The notes beneath the pieces are model-generated. The model made no database searches. It was not told the origin of the DNA and saw only the letters and a list, made by a program, of their open reading frames with translations. A DNA stretch of 64,000 nucleotides from Mrakia gelida (taxonomy: Eukaryota > Basidiomycota > Tremellomycetes > Cystofilobasidiales > Mrakiaceae). Position numbers and translations under genes: made by a program. Positions 1-8,760 of the stretch are shown here, one piece after another (positions within the stretch are counted from its first letter, which is position 1; each line of letters begins with the position of its first letter). The DNA lies in the NCBI GenBank assembly GCA_024345305.1, contig BRON01000003.1, positions 620,001-684,000 on the forward strand. Direction: 5' to 3'.

Positions 1-900
1 GAGTAGGAAGAGAGATGGTCCTCGAAACGACTTTCTGATCGTCGACGTCCATCTTCCTCCCTCTTCTTATCGTTCGATCTTTATATCCTCAGCTGAAAAG
101 AAGATCTCAAGCACAGGCTACCCTTCGGGAAAGCTTTTGAGAGCTCAAGACTGAGCTCATCCTCGCCAGGGGTGGAAGAAGTATGGGAATCGTGAGCGAG
201 GGGGGGAGAGGGAGGAAGGACGAAGCTCACCAACTCGACGACTGCCTCCCTGTCGTTCTCAACCGTTCCCAGCACTTCAAAACCGTCACTGGTGAGTCAA
301 ATATGCTCTTCGCAAGTGAACCTTGAGTAGCGGAGGTATAACAGCGGTTCTGGCCCCGTCCTTGGAAGAACAAACGCGCCCAGCTCGAGGTCACCCAACT
401 CTTCTCCCCCCGTCTCGTTTTCAGTCCTCGTCTTGGACCTCTCAGCTTTCCTCAAGCTTGATATGTCACCGGGTACAGGCATCAGCATCGCCTTTCTATC
501 AGACCTGACCTCTATGCGTTCGCCCAAAGAGTTGCAGCGCTTTCGAGCTTTTGATTTCTCGCGCGACGTCCTCCTCGGCCTCTCGCACGAGACTGCTTCC
601 CTCTCTCTTCTCTACCTCTTCGTCACCCTCTCGTTGCACGCGCTGAATCGACCCTCACGGCAGCCCTCGCACCGGTTCCAGCTGTCACCTCGGCGAAAAC
701 CGAGCTGGTTTTCGTATGGAATCAGAAGAGATCGACCTCGTAAATGAAGCGATGACGGGTCTTGAGGACGGTTGGAATTCTCTTCGTTTTCCTTCTCACA
801 CACGCCTCTTCTCTGCTGAAAAGTGACAGACTTCGGATCTCGGCACTCCCAAGAGTCATACGCCCCAGCGGAGCTCGGCTGAAGTCGCCCTCCCGGTCCA
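1..900. other. Unresolved left edge, possible exon fragments
   Basis: No gene can be fixed here. The plus strand has an ATG at 183 opening a reading that ends in a good GTGAGT donor at about 290; its last residues read like coding sequence, but no convincing downstream exon follows. The minus strand has a competing reading over 240-290 with a good GTGAGC donor and a weak acceptor, ending soon afterwards at a stop. These two readings lie on top of each other, so at most one is real. A plus-strand open stretch at 433-747 also lacks a family signature. It may be the end of a neighbouring gene that lies mostly outside the window. Confidence 0.15.
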
Positions 901-903
901 AGG

Positions 904-910
904 TATAAAA
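904..910 (+). promoter_or_regulatory. TATA box of the CE4 deacetylase gene
   Basis: The sequence TATAAAA stands about 130 bp before the ATG at 1043 and is followed by a C/T-rich, G-poor leader running to the start codon. Spacing and context fit a core promoter. The assignment rests on motif and position alone. Confidence 0.45.
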
Positions 911-1042
911 GGTGAGTCGTGTTCCTCGAGTTCTTCTTCATTCCAAACCACCACCATCTCTCCCTTCCTTCCACCTCCCTACACTCACGCACCCACACCC
1001 CACACTACCTTCTCCCCTTCCACCACCTACTCCCTTTCCACC

Positions 1043-2399
1043 ATGCTCATGAAACTCCTCTCTCTCTCAGCCCTCCTCGCTCTCGCCTCTGCGTCGCCCG
1101 CTCCTCACAAGAGATCCGTCGAGGTCGTAGAGAACTGTCTCGACTCGGGTTCCGCCGCCATCACGTTCGACGATGGTCCTTACATCTACGAGGAGAGCAT
1201 CGCCGCTATCCTCGACGCAGCGGGGGCGAAGGGAACATTCTTCCTCAACGGTGAGTCGCCGCCTTTCGTCCGTTCGCTCTCGAACCTCCAACTGATCCTT
1301 CCCCCTTCTGTTTTCTCTTCCAGGGGCCAACTACGACTGCATCTATGATCACGCCGACTCTATCAAAGCGCTCTACAACGGTGGTCACACCCTCGGAAAC
1401 CACGGGGTTGGTTCGAGCGTCGTTTTTGTGCTCGCGTCGCTTCTCCTCGTCGCTGACCACCTCTTTTCTTCTTCGTTTTTTGCAGTGGAGCCACCCCGAC
1501 TTCACTTCTCTGTGAGTTTCTGACTTTTTTGCACCGGAGTCAGAGCGAGAGCCCCTTCGCTGCTGAGAGGAGGACTCACCCTGCCGTCGATCCTCGTCTT
1601 CCGAATCGTGACTCACCAACCTTCGTCTTGCCTTTTCTGTCTCAGTTCCTGGGACCAAATCCACGACGAGCTCTACAAGGTCGAACAGGCCTTCATCAAG
1701 ATCTTGGGTGTCAAACCTCTCTTCTTCCGACCTCCTTACGGAAACTACAACGATCTCGGTGCGTTTTCGTTCATCCTTCGCACGCGTCGAGTCGACGGAA
1801 GCTGACTTTTCCTTCCTTCTCTGGCGAAACAGTTCTCTCCGCTCTCGATACTCGCGGATATAAAAAAGTATTCATTTGGAACGAGGATCCTGGAGATGCG
1901 AACGGCGTCTCGGTCGAGGATCAAAAGAAGATGTACGACGGAATCCCGTCGCAGTTCCCCACTCCTCAGCTCATCCTTCAGCACTCTGTGAGTACGAGTT
2001 CCCACATCCCTTCAATCGATCCTCTTGGCCCCCATCTGACCATCATTTCGTCCCCTTAATCCCAACAGACCCAAGAGTCCAGTGAGTCCGCGCATTCGTT
2101 CTCGCGACGACTGTCGACACCACTGTCGACGCGACTGACGCCTCCTTTCCTTCCTTGTTATTTCAGCCGCCAACGAGGTCCTTCCCTACGCTATCTCCAC
2201 CCTCCAAGGAGCTGGTTACAAGCTCGTCGCCGCTGATACCTGCCTCGGTACAGACGGTGAGCGAACTTTCTCTCCCGCTCGCTCTTCTCTCTCTTCGCCC
2301 ACCTTGACTCATTCCCACGCTGTTTCCTTTCCAACAGGAATCTGGCCTTACGAGTGGGTCGGAGAGCCTCAAGCTCGAGACGACACCTGGGTCTGCTAA
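1043..2399 (+). CDS. Secreted polysaccharide (chitin) deacetylase, CE4 family
   Basis: Eight exons (1043-1250, 1324-1406, 1486-1511, 1646-1758, 1833-1987, 2069-2081, 2167-2256, 2338-2399) join in frame to 249 residues. Residues 1-18 form a signal peptide (MLMKLLSLSALLALASAS), so the product is probably secreted or wall-bound, where CE4 enzymes remove N-acetyl groups from chitin. The NodB motifs are present in order: TFDDGP with the catalytic and metal Asp, the metal-binding HGWSH, RPPYGNYN, and ILQHS with the distal His. The second motif usually reads H-[S/T]-x-x-H; here Gly replaces Ser/Thr. There is no chitin-binding module and no obvious GPI signal. Exon 6 is only 13 nt and is needed to keep the frame through HSTQEST. 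Confidence 0.9.
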
Positions 2400-3219
2400 A
2401 CGAATCGCGTCGTCGTCACCCTTTCGTCCTCTTCACGTCCCCTTGCCTTTTTCCTCTCAGCCCAATCCCGCCCTTCTCGACTCCCCAGCTCATCTCTTAC
2501 GGACAATCCTTGCACTTACTTATTTGCTTCATCTATCTCTGATCGCTCAGTTGTTCGCTCCTCTTCTCGCTACCTCTCGTTACTGTATCACTACTTCGTC
2601 CTTTCACTTCGCTTCCTTTGCTGTATTCATTACTCTCCGAGCTTCAAGCCCCGTTTACCTACTTAACTCTTGAATGCCCTCTTGCACAACTTTCCTCCGC
2701 CCTTACTCAGAGCTGCTCCTCGTCTTCGACTCTCAAAAGGAAGACGAACTCGACCTGCTCGCTCGATCGCTCGCCGACGCGTCTCGATCTGGAATCCCTC
2801 TCCCTCCTCCCCTTCCTCCCTTTTCTATTCTTCCGAGACAGCCCAGCTCATTTATGGGATCTTGGTATACCTCATCGGCAAGTATTCGCTCTCGGCTTCT
2901 CGTCTTCGAGTCTCGGGACTCGTTTTTCGCGACGAGAGGGCGGCGGGACGCTGCGCTTTCGTGCTCCCCGTTCGTGTTTCAGCCTTCCCTCTTCCCCTCC
3001 CTTGCCTTCCCTTTGACTGCCAGCGGGATGACCCGCAAGTCGTGGAATTGATATATTATCCGCGTTTTCATCCAACATCGCCCTTTCTTCCCTTCAACTA
3101 CGACCCTCCCTCCTTTCGCTCCCCTCTCTCTTCTTCGCTCCTCTTCCCTTTCATCCTTCGTGGTTCCTCCTTGCTCCTTCCTTCGCCTTCTTCAAGCACC
3201 CACTCTCTCTTCCTTCAAA
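2400..3219. other. Intergenic: CE4 3' UTR and upstream region of the next gene
   Basis: Strongly pyrimidine-rich on the plus strand, with several accidental open stretches. No stretch shows start, splice sites and protein-like composition together. The last 100 bp are a C/T-rich leader ending in CAAAATG at 3220. A GACGCGTC palindrome lies at 2776. Confidence 0.5.
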
Positions 3220-4010
3220 ATGTCCAGCAGGTCAGTTCGAGATCACTCTCGTTCCCCTTTCAAAACCGAGAGCTGACTCTTTTCCTCCTCCACTTCTCGC
3301 AGTGAAATCGCTCGTCCCGTCGCTCTTCGACACTCGTCCAACGGATCTATGAGTTTGATGGGTCGACCTTCCTCGCCATGTGAGTCTCACCCATCTCATC
3401 CGCACATCCACACCCTCTCTTCTCGACCGAGTCGCTGACCCAACTCTTTTCTCCTACAACAGCTGGCTCGTCCTCCTCCGCGTCGCCCTCCCCTCCTCCC
3501 CAGTACTCCCGCTCCTCCTACAACATCTCCTCCAGCCCTCCTCCCTCTCCTCCTCCCGAGTATCTTCAACCCTCCACTTCCTCGAGCTGGTCTCCTCGAC
3601 GTGGTGATTCGCTGGCAGGAAGGCCGAAACTGAGGAAGCTGATGTCGACCGACAACGGATGTCGAATCCTCGTCCTCGATCTCGAGACGGGAGCCAAGTT
3701 CTGGGCTGTCAGGCGAGTGCCGGAGTTCTCTGAGTGAGTCATTATCTTTCCCATAGTGTCTCCATTCTTGAGGATCGACGCTAACCTCCCACCTCGCTCG
3801 CTTCGCGTCTTCAGTTCCAAAACAACTCCTCCACGCTCCGCCGCCGTTCGATCCCTCCAATTCACCACTCCTCCCAACATCCACTACATCCCTCCCACAC
3901 CTCTCAAGCCCACTCTCATAACCCCTCGCAGCCTCGATGGTGTCTCTCGAGAGCGATCTCGCTTGGAGGTTCTGTCGCTGGTCGAAAAGAGGGGCGTGTC
4001 GAGATTTTGA
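3220..4010 (+). CDS. Unknown Ser/Pro-rich protein with a short conserved-looking core
   Basis: Four exons (3220-3230, 3303-3379, 3463-3733, 3815-4010) join in frame to 184 residues. The first coding exon is only 11 nt. The N-terminal 90 residues are Ser/Pro-rich and probably disordered (SSSSASPSPPPQYSRSSY). A more ordered core follows, RPKLRKLMSTDNGCRILVLD and then LETGAKFWAVRRVPEF, and then a second Pro/Thr-rich tail. No signal peptide or membrane segment is visible and I do not recognise the family. The start was chosen because the ATG sits in a good context after a C/T leader and the exons then splice without a stop. Confidence 0.6.
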
Positions 4011-4440
4011 TTCTCTCTCTCTCTCTTTCCGTTTGCTTTGAGTCTCGCTTGCTTTTCTGCTTAGTATCTTGCTTTTTCCCTCTCTCCCTTTGCTTAGCTC
4101 GCTTTCCTCTGTTTAGCACCCTCGCTTCGCTTCGCACATCCCCTGTTTCGCTCTGTCTTTCTAGTGCTCCGTTCTGTTTTGCTCTGCTGCTCTTCGTCGT
4201 CCTGTTCTCGCTCGCTAGTTTTCTCGTTATCGCTATCTCGTACTGCTCGTAGTTATAGCATCGTTTTTGTTTTCGCTCGCTCGTTCTGCTCTGTTCCTCG
4301 CTCGTTCTCTCGCTCTCTCGCTTGCTTTCTCGTCGCGTCCTCGTCTTTGCTTTCGTGTTTTCGTGCCTCTTGCTTCTTCGTGCTTTCCTCTGCTTACCTT
4401 CTCGTCTCGTCGTGTTTACTCCCCTCTTCTGCTTATAATC
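4011..4440. repeat. Low-complexity TC-rich stretch with degenerate CTCGCT repeats
   Basis: Downstream of the gene ending at 4010 the plus strand is almost purely T/C with scattered G. It contains (CT)n, then many imperfect copies of CTCGCT, CTCGTT and CTCTCG. It probably forms the 3' UTR and spacer between two converging genes. The rest of the gap to 4765 holds no gene. Confidence 0.6.
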
Positions 4441-4765
4441 TTCCCTCCTCTCGTTTAAGTCGCCTCTCTATCTAGAATGAGCCACTGCTCGAATCGAATG
4501 CTCTCCCCTGAACCCTCGAATCGAACGTCGCTCGCGTTCCCTTCCCACTTGGCTCTCGAATCTCTCGCAGACAAGGCCAGCGAACTGAGAGGAGTTAAGA
4601 AGTGCTTTTGAACTTTGGTGATCTAATAAGCAACCGAACAGGCACGAGAGCGAGTGAAAGTAAAAGAGAAAATGAAGAGAGGGGGTGATAGAAAACGGGA
4701 AAGCAAGAAAAGAACAACGAGACCACACGACCTCCAACGAAACAACCTAGAAAAGTCTACTGAAT

Positions 4766-7700
4766 CTAATCGAGCTCATCGGCATCCATGTCCTCGACGG
4801 TCGCGGATCCCTCCTCGGTCTCCTCGACGACGGGCTCCTTGTCCTCCTTCGTAGGGGGAGGAGGAGCGTCGGTCTTGGGGGGAACGACGGCACGGGGCTT
4901 GGGCTTGTTGAGGATACCGGAGCAGTGGTAGACGACGTCGTCCCGTCGCTTGAGGATCTCCTCGGAAGTGGTGGCGGGGGCGACGTTCTGAGAAGAGGGA
5001 AAGAACGAAGGAGAGACGCGTCAGTCAGCGAAGAAAGCGAGCAGGTTGACGCGAGAATTCGGAGAGGGAACGAACCTTAGCTCGCTCGGCCTGCTTGGCC
5101 ATCTGGTTGTCCAACCACGAGGAAGCGAGAGCAGCCTTCTCGATCTGAGAGGAAGGAAGAAAAGCCAAAGCGAAGAGGTCAGCAACGAACGGCGATCGAA
5201 GAGTCAAACGAAGACGCGTCAAAGCTCGAGAACGGATCGAATACGTACGACAGACTCCAAATCCTTCTCCGACAGGTGAGAGTACTTCTCGTCTCCACTC
5301 TGAGCCTTGGTCATGAACTCGTTGGTAGCCTCCCTGAGCTGAGCAGCAGCCTTGGGCCTGGCCTCGTCCTCCTTGAACCTGAGCGCGACGGGTCCTCCGA
5401 CGGCCTTGACCTCGTCGAGCTTGGAAACGTAGAGCGACTTGATGGCGTCCTCTCCCTCCTCGGTGTAGAGCCAGTCCTCGGCGTCCTGAAGCATGGAGAG
5501 GAGCTTCTCCTTCTCGGAGGCCTGAACGTAAGGAGCGTATCGTCCCTCGAGCTTGGATCGGGTGTCGTAAACGTACTCCTCGAGGGCGTTCTTTCGGTCC
5601 TGTGGAAGAGAAGAAAAGTAAGAACGAAAAGAAGACGCGTCAGTTCAAGTTTCGTTCGAGGAAAAAGGAGGAGCGAGCAGAGGGCGAGTCGAGGGAAATG
5701 CAAGCGAAAACGAACCTCAGTCTCGGTGACGAGCTTGTCGGTAGCCGACATCTGACCCTCAGCCTCGGTGTACTGGTTGACGATGGACTGGTCGAGGGTA
5801 GCGTAACCAGCGACGACGGGGATGTCGGTCTTCTTGACGACCTTCTTGACCTTCTTGGGCGCGGGAGCCTCTCCCTCGACGGGAGCTCCCTCTCCCTCCA
5901 TGGGAGCGTCGACGACCTCCTCGACCTTCTCAGACTCCTCATGGAGGTAGGCTCCCTCGAACGAGAGGATTCCGTGGAGGTTGAGTCTGGCCTTGACCTT
6001 GACGGTAGCGGGCTCTCCAGCGGCAGTCTTGACGACGTTCTTGAAGGTGGCCTTTCCGATCCAGGGAGAGATGTTTCCGGGGAGATCCTCGGGGTTGGAG
6101 TACTTGGCCTCGAGGTCGAAGGGTCCTCCTCGAGAGAAGGTGAGCACCTTGGTCGAGGGTACGGTGTTTCCCTTGGGGAAGACGAGGAGCTCGGTTCCCT
6201 CCTCCTCAGCAGCGTTGACCTCGTCCTTCTCCCAGAAGATGGTGATGGGGTAGGTGGCGATGTCCTGAACGGCGAAGTCTCGGACCTTGAAGACGGGAGA
6301 GAGGACGGCACAGGCGAAGGTGGCTCCTCGAGCGACGGCCTCGTCCTGGTTGAGGGTGACACCGAGGGTCTTTCCAGGGAAGAGAGCGGAGATTCGCTCC
6401 TTGATGGCGGGGACTCGCGACGATCCTCCAACGAGCTCAACGGAGTCGATATCGGCAGCCTCGAGACCGGCGTCGGCGAGGGCAGCGAGGATGGGAGCCT
6501 GGACTCGGGAGAGAACCTCAGCGACGAGACCCTCGAACTCGACTCGGGTGAGCTTGGAGGACGCGTCGACGTCGTTCATGATGGACTCGACGTTGAGGGG
6601 AGCCTCGGCGTTGGCGGAGAGGACCTTCTTGAGCTTCTCGCATCCAGCGGAGAGTCGGAAGATGGCCTTGGGGGAGGAGAGGACGTCGATCTTGTACTTG
6701 GTCTTGAACTCAGCGGCGAAGTGCTGGACGAGAGCGAAGTCGAGGTCTCGTCCTCCGAAGTTTCGGTCGTACGCCGTCGACTTGATGTTGAGCTGTCCCT
6801 TGGAGAAAGCAGCGACGGCTACCGAGTAGTTGGAGTGTCCGACGTCGATGAACATAACGTGCTTGGGAGGTTCGGGAGCAGTGGGGAGATCCGACTTGGT
6901 GATTCCGTAACCGAGAGCGACGGCGGTGAGATCGTTGATGAGTCGGAGGGGGTTGAGTCCGGCGATGGAAGCGGCGTCGAGCATGGCTCGTCGCTGGTTG
7001 TCGGTGTACCATCCAGGGACGGCGATAACGACGTCCGAGACGGCCTGGGTGAGCTCAAGAGCGGTCTGGTCTCGAAGTCGTCCGAGGAACATGGCGACGA
7101 GCTGGGTAGCAGAGAAGACGGCGGGCTCTCCGAGGTAGTTGACCTGAGCAGATGAGAAGGGTGGGAGAGGGAGAGGTCAGCAAAGTTGAAAGAGCGAGGA
7201 CGAGGAAAGAGAGGAAGATGGGAAGAGGGTGGAAGCGAAAGTGGGCTGAAGCACTCACCTCGACTCCAACGGATCCGTTAACGTCGACGAGCTTGCAGTT
7301 GAGGAACTTGCTCTCGATCTCCTGGACCTCTACACTCGCAGAACACAGCAGCGAAGCGAGATAAAACAGTCAGCTCGTTGTGTTTCGAGCGAAAGAACTC
7401 GAACGCGAACTCAAAAACTCACCAGGGTCGTCGAACCTCCTTCCGATCAGCCTCTTGAGGGATCCGACGGTGTTCTTGAAGTTGGAAGTCTCAGCGGTCT
7501 TGGCGGCCTCTCCAATGTATCGTTGTCGAGCAGTGAAGGAGATGAGGGAGCTGAAGAGAGGGAAGAAGGGACGAAAGTGAAAGAGATGTGGGTGAGCTAG
7601 AGGTTTGGGGAAGGACACGAGCGAGCGAGCTCAAAAGAAGCTGAAGGAAAGCTGGAACGTACGGAGTAGCACGGTTGGAAACCTCGTTGGCCTGAGAAGA

Positions 7701-8178
7701 GAATAGAGAGCGAGAACCAAGAAGTTAGTATCAACTATAGGAAGTAGGAGCGAGGCAGACAGAGAGGGAAGGACGAACGATGACATCGATTCCACTGAGG
7801 AAGACGAACGAGGGAGAAAACAAGGTCAGCTCATGCTCCTAGCTCTGGTAGCTCCTTCTAGTCTCTCGTATACACTCTGGCAAGACCTCTGAAGCTGTAC
7901 ATACCCTCGTCGAGCGACTCCAATCTAGAAACAGGGGAAGGAAGCGAGCAAGGGTTGAAAGTCAGCGGCCACGTCGGTTCTCTTTCGAACGAGCTCAAGT
8001 CTCTGAAGAGAAGTAGGCTTACCTTGGAGGAAGTGTTTCCGAGATCGATACCGACAACAGACGCCTGATAGAGAGCGAAAGAGGTAAGGAAGGAAGGGAA
8101 GGAGGAGGTCAGCTTGAGCTCGAAAGGAAAGGTAAGGCAAGGAAGGAGGGCTGGATTTGGTTCGTCCAAACGCACCAT
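4766..8178 (-). CDS. SSE1: Hsp110 family chaperone, nucleotide exchange factor of Hsp70
   Basis: About 790 residues in eleven coding exons. The protein opens ASVVGIDLGNTSS, the Hsp70-type phosphate loop in its Hsp110 form. It continues through an actin-like ATPase domain (IAVPGWYTDNQRRAMLDAA; FIDVGHSNYSVAV; VELVGGSSRVPAI), a beta-sandwich, an acidic linker with VEGEAPAPKKVKKVVKK, and a long alpha-helical bundle. It ends in MDADELD rather than the EEVD tail of cytosolic Hsp70. Hsp110 proteins prevent aggregation and release ADP from Hsp70 in the cytosol. The 5' end is dense with introns, and the first coding exon is the ATG alone (8176-8178) followed by GTGCGT. It is transcribed head-to-head with the PRMT3 gene. 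Confidence 0.93.
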
Positions 8179-8760
8179 TTTTGATAGAAAGAAAGAGGGG
8201 AAGGGTGGGAAAGTTTGGGTGTGGAAGTGCTGGTGCTTCTAACGAGAAGAACGAGCGAGAAAGGAAAGAAGTTGGGGGAGGGAGAAGGAGAAGGTTGGGG
8301 GTAGAAAGTGGAAAGTTGAAAAAGAGCACGAGTGACGAGACGAAGGGGAGGGAAGCGTGTAGAAGCATCCAGACAATTTCGCGCTAAGAAACGTGCGAGG
8401 GAAATTTTCAGAGAAAGTAGGTCGGTCTCAATTCTTCCAGATCGGCTCGAAACAAGCTTGAAAATCTGTCGGAAATCGGACCAGAGGGGCGAGCGAGATC
8501 GCGACGAGCCTTCTGTCTTAACGTCTTGCCCCTGAGAACGCTTCTCCGTTCGAAAAATTGAGCAGACCATCGGTTTCGTGTTCTCGTCGAGCGTCTTGGT
8601 GAGTCTGCTATAACATCCTTGACGTCAAATGTTTTCCAAGGACCAGGAAGAGTGATCAGTCGACGCCCTTCGCGACGCTCGAATTTCTCGACCTCGACGA
8701 CCTCAGCTTTCCTTCCTCCCTCTCCTCTCCTTCAACTCCCTCTCCCTCCTCTTACAGCTA
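8179..8760. other. Divergent promoter of SSE1 and the PRMT3 gene
   Basis: This 582-bp gap separates two divergent starts. It includes GAAAATTTTC and several GAA/TTC triplets, but I could not line up a perfect heat-shock element of alternating GAA and TTC units at 5-bp spacing. The right end is a C/T-rich leader for the plus-strand gene. No gene seen. Confidence 0.5.

Noticed and set aside
4011..4440. Tandem repeat array or CRISPR-like structure
   Set aside because: The CTCGCT units are short, imperfect and without spacers; this is low-complexity T/C sequence in a 3' region.
5602..7155. Open frame of 517 codons on the plus strand, antisense to the Hsp110 gene
   Set aside because: It mirrors the C-ending codons of the minus-strand gene, is a Ser/Glu/Gly/Val-rich shadow, has no domain, and covers exons and an intron of a certain gene.
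8179..8760. Heat-shock elements in the SSE1 promoter
   Set aside because: GAA and TTC triplets are present but not at the required 5-bp phase in three consecutive units.
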